From positions 1 to 34,741 of the forward strand of contig JAKOQC010000102.1 in the NCBI GenBank assembly GCA_029778565.1: a DNA stretch of 34,741 nucleotides, in the 5' to 3' direction. Each line of letters opens with the position of its first letter. Position 1 is the first letter of the stretch. This DNA is from a bacterium (lineage in GTDB: Bacteria; Patescibacteriota; Saccharimonadia; CAILAD01; BJGX01). The notes beneath the pieces were generated by a model. It was given only the letters and a program-made list of their open reading frames with translations, was not told the origin of the DNA and did no database searches. Position numbers and translations under genes: made by a program. This document shows, in pieces, positions 15,019 to 22,265 of this stretch.

Positions 15019-15390
15019 TTATTTACCTACAATATGCATCATTATTTCAGCGAGCTTGGGTACAAAAATGACAACCGCAACAATAATTGCACTAATAGCG
15101 GTTACCAGCACACCTGCGGCGGTCATGTCTTTGATAATTTTTATTAACTGATTGTTTTCTTGACTAATAAGATCGAGGCTCTTTTCTATCGCTGTATTGG
15201 TAATCTCGGCAAAAAATACCAGGGCTATCGAGACTACCACAAACAACCACTCTTGCAGGTCTATCTTAAGTACAATACTGAGTAATAATGCCAAGATAGC
15301 AAAAAAAACATGAATACGAGCATTTCGCTCAGAGCTTAACACCATACGCAAACCATGCGCCGCATATCGAAAACTCTTTAGGGTTACCAT
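15019..15390 (-). CDS. dgkA: Diacylglycerol/undecaprenol kinase (DgkA family)
   Basis: Small integral membrane kinase of 123 aa phosphorylating a lipid alcohol, in this context probably undecaprenol for the cell-wall carrier cycle. Family residues: ERNARIH near the N-terminus, FFAEITNTAIEKSLD (catalytic ExxNTAIE) and IKDMTAAGVL. Three hydrophobic helices follow the expected topology. It overlaps the ybeY stop by 7 nt and precedes adk by one base, so it is part of the rpsU-yqeY-ybeY-dgkA-adk-map operon. ybeY-dgkA adjacency is common in bacteria. Confidence 0.92.
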   Translation of the reverse strand: MVTLKSFRYAAHGLRMVLSSERNARIHVFFAILALLLSIVLKIDLQEWLFVVVSIALVFFAEITNTAIEKSLDLISQENNQLIKIIKDMTAAGVLVTAISAIIVAVVIFVPKLAEIMMHIVGK

Positions 15391-15839
15391 GACATATTCC
15401 TAGCAGTGAGTTTGAGTTTTTTCATAATTTCGTTCTGAGTTTGTTGGTATAGCTCTTGCTCGCTCGATGTTTGATGATCGTTTCCGAGAATATGTAGCAC
15501 GCCATGAACAAACAATAAGCAAACTTCGTTTTGCAGACTTACATTATACTGCTTGGCTTGGAGGCGTGCAATTGGTGTACAAATAATTATCTCTGCTGCT
15601 GCCAGACCTTTTTCGTGCTTATCTACCGGGTAGTGCAAACTAAGTACATCGGTTGGATAGTCATTGCCTGTATTACCAGCATTTATCTTACGCGACTCAG
15701 CCCGAGTAACAAATGATACATGAACCGCACCATCGAGCTGTGCATTTTGCATAGCCAGTGTAGTATTCAGAGCCTGTTGCAAAACAGATTTCGTAATACC
15801 CTCAGGCAGTGGTGTATTCATAACAATTGTATTATTCAT
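15384..15839 (-). CDS. ybeY: Endoribonuclease YbeY, rRNA maturation factor
   Basis: Zinc-dependent RNase involved in 16S rRNA 3' processing and ribosome quality control. 151 aa. The metal motif HGVLHILGNDH gives H112, H116 and H122. NTGNDYPTDVLSLHYP matches the conserved RxxDxxTDVLSFPY region. Start ATG 15839 lacks a clear Shine-Dalgarno, and ATG 15821 is an alternative. It lies 15 nt after the yqeY stop and overlaps dgkA by 7 nt. Confidence 0.95.
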   Translation of the reverse strand: MNNTIVMNTPLPEGITKSVLQQALNTTLAMQNAQLDGAVHVSFVTRAESRKINAGNTGNDYPTDVLSLHYPVDKHEKGLAAAEIIICTPIARLQAKQYNVSLQNEVCLLFVHGVLHILGNDHQTSSEQELYQQTQNEIMKKLKLTARNMSW

Positions 15840-15854
15840 GGAGGTTGTGAACGT

Positions 15855-16337
15855 TTAAGACAATCGTGATTTTACTATGGCGCTAAGCTGGCTGCCATCG
15901 GCTGCACCGGCAGATTTTTTCTGCGCTACACCCATTACCTTACCCATATCGGCCATTGAGGTTGCACCCACTTCGGCTATTGCTTCATCTACCAGCTTTT
16001 CGAGGTCTGCTTGGCTCATTTTGGCCGGTAAATACTCATCTATAATTTCTAGCTCGGCAGTTTCTTCTTTTACTAAATCTTCTCGACCAGCATTTTTGTA
16101 TTGCTCGATAGAATCTTGATGTTTTTTAGCTTCTTTTTGCAAGACTGACATTATCTGTTGGGGCGATAAATCTTCGCCGACTTCAATTTTGTAATTTAAC
16201 AGTGCAGTCTTCAGTAAACGCAAAACAGTCAATCGAATTTGATCACGAGCCTTTGAGGCTTCGGCTAAATCAGCCTCCAACTGAGAAAGGTCGTTGAGGG
16301 GCTTGGTATTCTCTTTAGGTTGGAGGGAATCTGTCAT
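15855..16337 (-). CDS. yqeY: GatB/YqeY domain protein
   Basis: Free-standing YqeY protein of 160 aa, homologous to the C-terminal tRNA-binding tail of GatB. The helical N-terminal half has LEADLAEASKARDQIRLTVLRLLKTALLNYKIE, then LSPQQIMSVLQKEAKKHQDSIEQYKNAGREDL and a C-terminal MADMGKVMGVAQKKSAGAADG segment, all hallmark stretches. It starts 2 nt after the rpsU stop; the rpsU-yqeY pairing is widespread. The precise biochemical role of YqeY is not settled. Confidence 0.93.
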   Translation of the reverse strand: MTDSLQPKENTKPLNDLSQLEADLAEASKARDQIRLTVLRLLKTALLNYKIEVGEDLSPQQIMSVLQKEAKKHQDSIEQYKNAGREDLVKEETAELEIIDEYLPAKMSQADLEKLVDEAIAEVGATSMADMGKVMGVAQKKSAGAADGSQLSAIVKSRLS

Positions 16338-16339
16338 GA

Positions 16340-16549
16340 CTAGCGAATTCCTAGTATTTCGCGGGTTTTTGCTTCTTTGCGAATACGTTTACGAATAGCT
16401 ACTTCGCGTGCTTCACGCTTACTAAGTGGTTTTTCGAAATACCGTTTTTTACGAGCAGTAGCAACAATACCAGATTGAATAACCTTCTTATTAAATCGAC
16501 GAACCATACTTTCGGTTGATTCACCTTCTTTGAGAGTAACTTGTAACAA
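16340..16549 (-). CDS. rpsU: Small ribosomal subunit protein bS21
   Basis: A 69-aa basic ribosomal protein of the 30S platform near the anti-Shine-Dalgarno region. ESTESMVRRFNKKVIQSGI and the Arg/Lys-rich C-terminal helix are typical. The start is TTG at 16549, with AAGGA 8 nt upstream; no ATG gives the conserved LQVTLKEGES N-terminus. It is first in the rpsU-yqeY-ybeY-dgkA-adk-map operon behind a good promoter at 16631-16659. Its leader can form a small hairpin (16592-16617). Confidence 0.95.
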   Translation of the reverse strand: MLQVTLKEGESTESMVRRFNKKVIQSGIVATARKKRYFEKPLSKREAREVAIRKRIRKEAKTREILGIR

Positions 16550-16591
16550 AAGTTGTTTCCTTTCTTAAAAATGATAAGCAAAATTGATTAG

Positions 16592-16617
16592 AGCGTGGCT
16601 ATTTTTGTTGCCTCGCT
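16592..16617 (-). promoter_or_regulatory. Hairpin in rpsU leader
   Basis: On the minus strand AGCG (16614-16617) and GGC (16610-16612) pair with GCC and CGCT on the other arm, interrupted by one mismatch. It lies between the rpsU promoter and its start; a regulatory role is speculative. Confidence 0.3.
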
Positions 16618-16630
16618 AAATGCTTGCCTT

Positions 16631-16659
16631 ATTATAGCGAAATTTTAGACTTCTGGCAA
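16631..16659 (-). promoter_or_regulatory. Promoter of the rpsU operon
   Basis: -35 TTGCCA (16654-16659), exact 17-bp spacer, perfect -10 TATAAT (16631-16636). Predicted start near 16624 gives a leader of about 75 nt. Confidence 0.8.
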
Positions 16660-16781
16660 GTAGATTATATGCTTCACTGCAGCAAAGTGCCTAATGCGCA
16701 TATTGAACACATTTGTTTTTATAAATAAGTATGATTATTTGCTTTATTTAAAGTATTTTTTGGTGTGTTTGTATAGTTTAT

Positions 16782-18464
16782 TTATTCTTTTTTATTTTCT
16801 GTAGTAATTATTACATCTACCAGTTCGAGTTGGATTTCGCGTACACCTTGCCATTCATTTTCACTCAAATAATACGCAAATTCATACGATTCACCAATTT
16901 TAAGATCTTTCCACGCCGCCGCTTTAGAGAAGGCTATAGCAGAGTAAATGTTTTTATTGGCTCGCAACTGAAGTTTAAGGTGATTTAAGTCTTTACCGAT
17001 TGGTCGGAGACTAAAAACCTCAAACGTAGTAGCAAAGAGTGGTTGTGGATGAGCATTACCATATGGTGCTAATAATCTCACTTCTTGGTAAGATTCTTGG
17101 GTGATTTTATCTGGGCTTAGTACTACATCGATAGTATATGTCTTTAATATATCTTCGACATTTAAATTTTTTATGCCGTATTGGTTAATAGCGTGGCGGA
17201 ATGCTGCAATATTTTCTGTTGGTAACGTCATACCAGCGGCAAAATGATGGCCACCAAACTTATCGAGATACTGACTAGCGGATTCTATCGCATCGATAAT
17301 CGAGAACTTACCCAGACTTCGCGCCGAACCTTTGGCGGTGTCACCAAGTTCTTGCAAAAGAATCGTGGGCTTACGCAGCTTTTCCGAAAGATTAGATGCC
17401 ACAATACCAACAGTACCATGCGACCAGTCAGGGTCGGAAAGCACCAGAATACAATCTTGCTTATACTCTCTTGCTTTCTTTTTGGCAGAGGCTAAGATTT
17501 CGGCAGTGGTAGCCTGTCGTTCGGTATTGAGTAACTGAAGTTTTTGGGCATTTTCCTCTCCCTCACCGTCTGTCTGCGCCAATAGTGTAGCCAAGCCCAC
17601 CCGGGCATGGTCTATTCTGCCGGCAGCATTTAGTCGTGGGCCAAACCGAAACCCAAAATCGGTCTCACTTACTTTACTCAGATCTGTACCACTTACTTTC
17701 GCCAAAGCCCGAAACCCTGGTCGGCGTCCCTTTTGAGCGACCATTAATCCATATCTAGCCAAAATTCGGTTTTCGTTAATCAGCGGTACCACATCGCAAA
17801 TTGTGCCAAGTGCTACCAGGTCGAGCAGCCATTTTTCTTGCCCTTCGGGCACTGTGTTGGGATGTAGTGCAATAATCGCTCGTACCAGTGCATATGCCAC
17901 GCCAACACCGGCTAGCTCGGTAAATGGATATTTTTGTCTGGGTAGCTTTGGGTTAATAACCGCCAGAGCACTTGGCTTTTCGCCAATTGGCTCGTGATGG
18001 TCGGTAATAATAAGATCGAGGTTAATTTTTTGCGCATAGTTAGCCTCGACGGCAGAGTTGACGCCACAATCTACGGTAATAACCAGGTCTGCACCTTTCT
18101 CTTTAAGGCTCTTGAGAGCCGATTTATTAATACCATACCCCTCACTAAACCTGTCAGGAATGTAGGTTTCTGCTTGTAAACCAATTTGCTCGAAAAAATC
18201 GTACAACAATGCCGATGCAGTAATACCATCAATATCGTAATCCCCATAGATAACTACGGTATCTTTTTGTTCTCGAGCCTGCATAAGTCGCTTCACCGCT
18301 GTCTTCATACCATTTAAGAGTAATGGATCATTCAGCCCACTGGTGTAGTCGGCACCCATAAAGTACTGTGCTTCATCTTTAGAGAACCCCCGCCCAAGCA
18401 AAACCTGCTCAGCCAATGTAGAGCCATCTTTTACCTCTGGCAAATACTCCCAGTGTGTCTTCAT
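16782..18464 (-). CDS. recJ: Single-stranded-DNA exonuclease RecJ
   Basis: 5'-3' ssDNA exonuclease for repair and recombination. 560 aa, normal for RecJ. DHH domain motifs: IYGDYDIDGITASALL near residue 70, LVITVDCGVNS, IITDHHEP, and GRIDHARVGLATLL. The DHHA1 domain ends with FGGHHFAAGMTL, followed by a C-terminal OB-like region. The start ATG 18464 has a perfect TATAAT 7 nt upstream and no Shine-Dalgarno, so translation is probably leaderless. It is monocistronic; the 190-nt gap to rpsU holds the rpsU promoter and otherwise AT-rich sequence. Confidence 0.96.
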   Translation of the reverse strand: MKTHWEYLPEVKDGSTLAEQVLLGRGFSKDEAQYFMGADYTSGLNDPLLLNGMKTAVKRLMQAREQKDTVVIYGDYDIDGITASALLYDFFEQIGLQAETYIPDRFSEGYGINKSALKSLKEKGADLVITVDCGVNSAVEANYAQKINLDLIITDHHEPIGEKPSALAVINPKLPRQKYPFTELAGVGVAYALVRAIIALHPNTVPEGQEKWLLDLVALGTICDVVPLINENRILARYGLMVAQKGRRPGFRALAKVSGTDLSKVSETDFGFRFGPRLNAAGRIDHARVGLATLLAQTDGEGEENAQKLQLLNTERQATTAEILASAKKKAREYKQDCILVLSDPDWSHGTVGIVASNLSEKLRKPTILLQELGDTAKGSARSLGKFSIIDAIESASQYLDKFGGHHFAAGMTLPTENIAAFRHAINQYGIKNLNVEDILKTYTIDVVLSPDKITQESYQEVRLLAPYGNAHPQPLFATTFEVFSLRPIGKDLNHLKLQLRANKNIYSAIAFSKAAAWKDLKIGESYEFAYYLSENEWQGVREIQLELVDVIITTENKKE

Positions 18465-18471
18465 ACTCTCT

Positions 18472-18477
18472 ATTATA
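18472..18477 (-). promoter_or_regulatory. -10 box of recJ, leaderless type
   Basis: Perfect TATAAT ending 7 nt before the recJ ATG; no credible -35 hexamer. Confidence 0.6.
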
Positions 18478-18524
18478 ACGCAAAGCCAACCAGGAAAACT
18501 GCTGATCGATACTAGAGATACATT

Positions 18525-18719
18525 CTAGCGATAATTACTTAAGAAATACGCTGAAGTGCTGCGAGTTTTAAAGCCCATGGGAGTTGCTGGAACAGCAAAA
18601 CTGCGGCGATTTTGTAAGTATTCTTGTGTCTTTATACGTTTGTTCTGTCTTTGCTCGGCTAGCTCATAACTGCTTTTGCGAGAAAGGGGACGAAAGAATT
18701 TTTTTGCTTTTTGTATCAT
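18525..18719 (-). CDS. Small basic hypothetical protein
   Basis: Possible 64-aa protein rich in Lys and Arg (FFRPLSRKSSYELAEQRQNKR near the N-terminus), with a polar aromatic C-terminus. The ATG at 18719 has AAGG about 12 nt upstream, a weak spacing. No family recognised. It sits between recJ and the winged-helix gene on the same strand. Basic charge would allow nucleic-acid or ribosome binding, but nothing specific supports this. A spurious ORF is possible. Confidence 0.4.
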   Translation of the reverse strand: MIQKAKKFFRPLSRKSSYELAEQRQNKRIKTQEYLQNRRSFAVPATPMGFKTRSTSAYFLSNYR

Positions 18720-18786
18720 TGTTTTTACTACCTTGTTTATTGTTTTTGTTATTTTTTTAACGAAACTGACGAACGATATTAACGCA

Positions 18787-19059
18787 TTACGACCTCTTAT
18801 TGGATGTTTTTAATACCATACTCTGTAATTCTTTAAACAGCAAAAATGTCTGATTGGCCCAATAAATTTTGGTGTTACCATCTTTAGATGAGCGTACGTA
18901 GCCGATTTTCTCAAGACGCGTAAGCTCGCGAGCAATATTGCCAGGATCTTCTTTAATAATCTTCGCTAGTCCACGAATATGTATCTTATAATCAGGGTAT
19001 TTCGAAAAAAGCATAATAATTTTTCGACGCGTCTTAGATGTAATAAAATATTGCAGCAT
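18787..19059 (-). CDS. Winged helix-turn-helix transcriptional regulator
   Basis: A 90-aa single-domain DNA-binding protein of the ArsR/MarR-like winged-helix type. Residues about 6-20 form helix 1 (SKTRRKIIMLFSKYP). The helix-turn-helix follows, with HIRGLAKIIKEDPGNIARELTRLEKIGYVRSSKDGNTKIYWAN, in which the recognition helix and wing are clear. No effector domain or metal-binding cysteines. Its TTGTAA-18-TATACT promoter is divergent from and close to that of the zinc-ribbon gene, so it may control that gene or itself. The target is unknown. Confidence 0.85.
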   Translation of the reverse strand: MLQYFITSKTRRKIIMLFSKYPDYKIHIRGLAKIIKEDPGNIARELTRLEKIGYVRSSKDGNTKIYWANQTFLLFKELQSMVLKTSNKRS

Positions 19060-19105
19060 TTTTATCTTGGTTTTCCCCTCTTTTTTTCCCTCACTTGTTA
19101 TCTCT

Positions 19106-19135
19106 AGTATACCGCAATAAATGTCACAATTACAA
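19106..19135 (-). promoter_or_regulatory. Promoter of winged-helix gene
   Basis: -35 TTGTAA (19130-19135), 18-bp spacer, -10 TATACT (19106-19111). The leader of about 40 nt carries GAGGGG well upstream of the ATG. Confidence 0.6.
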
Positions 19136-19155
19136 CACTTTTTTGAAAGTTTTTA

Positions 19156-19164
19156 TGCTATACT
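19156..19164 (+). promoter_or_regulatory. Extended -10 promoter of zinc-ribbon gene
   Basis: TGCTATACT reads as an extended -10 (TG, one base, TATACT). The -35 region is poor. It faces away from the promoter at 19106-19135, with only about 20 nt between them. Confidence 0.5.
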
Positions 19165-19210
19165 ATATACAAATAGGTAAAATAAACAACGAAGATAAAA
19201 ACAAGCTATT

Positions 19211-19804
19211 ATGAACGTCGAATATTGCCCCGAATGTAATACCGAACTTACCCGATCGATAGTCGGTTATCTTTGTCATGGTTGTGGATCTGTCTATGGG
19301 TTTGAAAAGGTTGCTAGCATGCCAATTTCGAGCTCTGCTACCCCTAAGCACAAAAAGAGTGTTCACTCTACCCATTCAAAGTTTGCTCCGGTTCAGCCAG
19401 ATATGCACCCCGAGAAACAAGAAAAGTCAAAAAGCCACAGCAAGATTCGCCATAAGGTAAAAAAATTTGTTGTTCCACAAATTGTCGAAATACAAACCCT
19501 AGAAAAAACCCCTGAACTACCGGCACCATCTATACAAGAGCAAGGTTTACCGGCAAGACTAGCTGAAGCCGCTCCACCACCAAAACCAAGTGTAACAGCC
19601 ATGCCTATCATGCCACCCGAGGCAAGCTACAGCGACCATAACGCAGAATACAATCCACATCTAACCGAAAAGGCCCTCAGTGAGCTTAACAAAGACTATA
19701 CAGAAGTTACGCCCGAGCAGAATGCCGGCAGTTATCTCTTGCCCGCTTTGGCAGGATTACTAGTAATTGGTGCCTTACTAATTGCCTATATGGTAATCCG
19801 CTAA
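19211..19804 (+). CDS. Zinc-ribbon protein with C-terminal membrane anchor
   Basis: A 197-aa protein with an N-terminal zinc ribbon (C6, C9, C22, C25: CPEC and CHGC), a long low-complexity linker rich in Pro, Lys, Ser and Glu (about residues 35-170), and a single C-terminal hydrophobic helix (about 174-196) with a final Arg. The layout predicts a tail-anchored cytoplasmic zinc ribbon. No catalytic domain is present. It lies opposite a winged-helix regulator gene and converges on secF. The function is unknown. Confidence 0.75.
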   Translation: MNVEYCPECNTELTRSIVGYLCHGCGSVYGFEKVASMPISSSATPKHKKSVHSTHSKFAPVQPDMHPEKQEKSKSHSKIRHKVKKFVVPQIVEIQTLEKTPELPAPSIQEQGLPARLAEAAPPPKPSVTAMPIMPPEASYSDHNAEYNPHLTEKALSELNKDYTEVTPEQNAGSYLLPALAGLLVIGALLIAYMVIR

Positions 19805-19822
19805 AAACTCGTTCTTTTTAGC
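19800..19822. terminator. Possible bidirectional hairpin between convergent genes
   Basis: GCTAAAAA (19800-19807) and TTTTTAGC (19815-19822) form an AT-rich 8-bp stem overlapping the ends of the zinc-ribbon gene and secF. There is no clean T-run after the stem in either direction, so termination is uncertain. Confidence 0.3.
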
Positions 19823-20741
19823 TGGCTTTTTTAGGTTTTTTGCTACTCGGGCGCTTGGCGCGTTTGATCTTCCAGTTGTTATATACCACCAGTAATGGTG
19901 CGGCATTAAAGATAGATGAATACGTTCCAGAGAGAATACCAATTAAGAGTGCGAGAATAAAGAACTTAATAGAGCCGCCACCAAAGAGGAAGAAGGCCAA
20001 AAGAACAATTAATACCGTAACAGAAGTATTAATTGAGCGAGCAAAGGTCTCGAGAATACTTTCGTTTACAACCACCTCAAAAGGTTTGTTATAGCGGCGG
20101 AGGTTTTCGCGAATTCTATCATAAACCACAATAGTATCGTGTACCGAAAAGCCAATTACAGTAAGTACCGCCGTAACAAAGAGAGCATCTACCTGAACCC
20201 CTAAGAAATGACCCAGAATAGCAAACACCCCGAGTACCAATAGAGCATCGTGCATTAGTGCAATTACAGCCGTTACTCCAAAACTCCAGGGACTAACAGG
20301 GGGTGGTGTATTACGAAACGCGAAGGCAATATAGAGAACAATGGCAAGGGCAGCCAAAGCAACACCTAGTATCGCATTGCGGGTAATATCTTTACTAACC
20401 GCTGGGCCTACCGAATCAAACGAAGATTCAATATATCCTTTCTGCGCTAATCTGGCCTTTATTTCTTGATGTATCTTTTCTGAATCACCCACGCCTTTAT
20501 CGCTATAGCGAATAAGAAGTTTGTCCGATCCTGAGGTAGTGACCGTCACATCTTTTACACCGGTAGGACTCACAATACTAATAACCTCGGTTTGATTTTG
20601 TCCACCGCTTACTTCCATTACCTGTCCACCGGTAAAGTCTATTCCTGGTTTGAGTCCCCAAAAGTACAACGCCAAAAGCCCGGGTACAAGAATAAGGAGC
20701 GATATTGTAAACCAAATCTTTCGTTTACCTACAATATTCAT
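19818..20741 (-). CDS. secF: Protein translocase subunit SecF
   Basis: Membrane component of the SecDF accessory complex, which uses proton motive force to help pull exported proteins through SecYEG. 307 aa with six predicted helices. KPGIDFTGGQVMEV follows the first helix (the GIDFxGG motif), a small periplasmic P1-like domain comes next, then FVTAVLTVIGFSVHDTIVVYDRIREN, the conserved TM4 region. Start ATG 20741 with GGAGG 9 nt upstream (20751-20755). The start codon overlaps the stop of a 34-codon ORF (20738-20842) and lies next to one arm of an inverted repeat. Confidence 0.96.
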   Translation of the reverse strand: MNIVGKRKIWFTISLLILVPGLLALYFWGLKPGIDFTGGQVMEVSGGQNQTEVISIVSPTGVKDVTVTTSGSDKLLIRYSDKGVGDSEKIHQEIKARLAQKGYIESSFDSVGPAVSKDITRNAILGVALAALAIVLYIAFAFRNTPPPVSPWSFGVTAVIALMHDALLVLGVFAILGHFLGVQVDALFVTAVLTVIGFSVHDTIVVYDRIRENLRRYNKPFEVVVNESILETFARSINTSVTVLIVLLAFFLFGGGSIKFFILALLIGILSGTYSSIFNAAPLLVVYNNWKIKRAKRPSSKKPKKAS

Positions 20742-20842
20742 CCCGTTAGACCTCCAAGATAATCAACAGACTTTTTCTCGGTAATAGTTGTTTTCATGTT
20801 TTGGTTAACCGGACGCTTGATGTAATGTCTAACGGGATTCAT
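20738..20842 (-). CDS. 34-aa ORF coupled between secD and secF
   Basis: An uninterrupted ORF beginning MNPVRHYIKR and ending VDYLGGLTG. Its ATG overlaps the secD TGA (ATGA at 20839-20842), and its TGA overlaps the secF ATG (ATGA at 20738-20741). It therefore fills the whole secD-secF gap exactly, in the one frame that allows both couplings. The peptide is basic with no membrane helix or cysteine. Its last codons carry the secF Shine-Dalgarno. No family is recognised. It could be a small SecDF partner or simply a coupling leader peptide; its expression is inferred from the arrangement only. Confidence 0.6.
   Translation of the reverse strand: MNPVRHYIKRPVNQNMKTTITEKKSVDYLGGLTG
20742..20836. 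repeat. 10-bp inverted repeat bracketing the secD-secF small ORF
   Basis: CCCGTTAGAC (20742-20751) and GTCTAACGGG (20827-20836) are perfect complements about 75 nt apart. In the mRNA they would pair the beginning of the small ORF with the last base of the secF Shine-Dalgarno and the spacer up to the secF ATG. Confidence 0.75.
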
Positions 20843-22158
20843 TTGCTTGCCACCTTCTTTGCTTGCTTGCTTTTTTTGTGTAGATAACCATACCACCGCT
20901 CTTGGCTACCCCATTCACTACGTATAACCATCTCGAGTAGAGTGCGGCTAACCGTAATTGCAGTAAACATACTTACTAGCACCCCAATTGCCAGCGTAAC
21001 CGCAAAACCTCTAATAACTGTAGAGCCGGTGTAGTACAAAATTACACAGGTTATAAGAGTAGAAATATTAGAATCACGAATACTACTCCAGGCGCGTTTA
21101 AAGCCAGATTGCAAACCGGCCTGCAGGCTTGCACCACCCCTAACCTCTTCTTTCCAGCGCTCGAAGATAAGAATATTGGCATCTACCGCCATCCCAATAC
21201 TCAAAATAAAACCAGCTATACCCGCCAAAGTAAGTACAATTGGCAGACCAACCATTCCACTCAGCTTAAATATATCAATATTAATTATAGTGTATACACC
21301 CAACGCAACACTGGCGATTACACCGGCTAAACGATAGTAGGCAATCATAAACAAGACAACTGCAGCAAGGCCAATTATGCCCGCAATAAGACTTTTACTC
21401 ACCGACTCACTCCCCAAGCTCGCTCCCACTGTTCGCTGTTGCACTAAATTAATTGGCACTGGCAGTGCACCAGCATTGAGTAATACTGCAGTCTGCTGAG
21501 CATCTTTTATATTTTTAAATCCTGTCATTTGTCCACGACCATCAGTAATTGGTTGGCTTACCGTACCATTAAAGAGTGGTTGATCATCGAGAATAATAAG
21601 TAGTCTTCCGCCCGATTGATTAATCTTGGTGGTTAGATCGGCAAACTTTTGCGTAGCATCCGATTTCATCGTAAAAGTAATAATTGGCTGGCCAGATTGT
21701 GTATCAATATCGGCTGTAGCGTTATCAAGATCTTTACCAGAAATGTCAGTTGGAGTAAGGGTGTTCTCGGTTGAGACAGCATAAAAGTTTAGTTGAGCAG
21801 TTTTACCAATTAGCGAGATGGCTTCTTCGGTATCTTTAATACCGGGTAATTCTACTAATATTCTATTACCACTCGCCTGCTGTACCACTACTTCTGACGT
21901 ACCGGTAACATTTACTCGCTTGTTAATAACATTTACTACCCCGTCGAGAGCTTTTTGTTTGTCAGCAGCATTCGTTTTAGACAAATCGGCTTGATACAAC
22001 AAACTCGCCCCACCCTGCAAATCGAGTCCTTGTCGTACCTTTGGCGCAGTGTCTTTTATACCAAGGGCTGAGAGAATCTTATCTTCGCGAGGCAGCGCAA
22101 ACAAAATTGCCACAAACACAAAAACACACAGTAAATAAAACTTTGTCTGAACCTTCAC
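20839..22158 (-). CDS. secD: Protein translocase subunit SecD
   Basis: Partner of SecF in the SecDF export motor. 439 aa: an N-terminal helix, VRQGLDLQGGASLLYQ (GLDLxGG motif) near residues 41-56, a large extracytoplasmic P1 domain (about 57-250), then five helices including GIAGFILSIGMAVDANILIFERWKEE, the conserved DAN segment of TM4. The start is GTG 22158, with only a weak GCGAG site upstream; the secD and priA genes are divergent. Its TGA stop overlaps the ATG of the small ORF leading to secF. Confidence 0.96.
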   Translation of the reverse strand: MKVQTKFYLLCVFVFVAILFALPREDKILSALGIKDTAPKVRQGLDLQGGASLLYQADLSKTNAADKQKALDGVVNVINKRVNVTGTSEVVVQQASGNRILVELPGIKDTEEAISLIGKTAQLNFYAVSTENTLTPTDISGKDLDNATADIDTQSGQPIITFTMKSDATQKFADLTTKINQSGGRLLIILDDQPLFNGTVSQPITDGRGQMTGFKNIKDAQQTAVLLNAGALPVPINLVQQRTVGASLGSESVSKSLIAGIIGLAAVVLFMIAYYRLAGVIASVALGVYTIINIDIFKLSGMVGLPIVLTLAGIAGFILSIGMAVDANILIFERWKEEVRGGASLQAGLQSGFKRAWSSIRDSNISTLITCVILYYTGSTVIRGFAVTLAIGVLVSMFTAITVSRTLLEMVIRSEWGSQERWYGYLHKKSKQAKKVASK

Positions 22159-22253
22159 GCTCGAACTCGCTTTTTCATATAATCAGTAGTTTATCAGATT
22201 GCTACTTGGTAATGCAACTCTCGATTTTTTACGTTTTAGCGAACAAAAGACGA

Positions 22254-22259
22254 TATAAT
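22254..22259 (+). promoter_or_regulatory. -10 box of priA, leaderless type
   Basis: Perfect TATAAT ending exactly 6 nt before the ATG at 22266, so +1 would coincide with the A of the start codon. Confidence 0.65.
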
Positions 22260-22265
22260 AGAGAT

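Noticed and set aside
12309-16712. Shared 12-mer ATGTGTTCAATA at 12309-12320 (plus) and 16701-16712 (minus)
   Set aside because: The similarity fades quickly on both sides and it lies in AT-rich intergenic DNA, so two copies may be chance; no structure supports a shared element.
22041-22265. Long N-terminal extension of priA antisense to secD
   Set aside because: It lies over the opposite-strand secD start; ATG 22266 matches the family N-terminus and follows a TATAAT by 6 nt.
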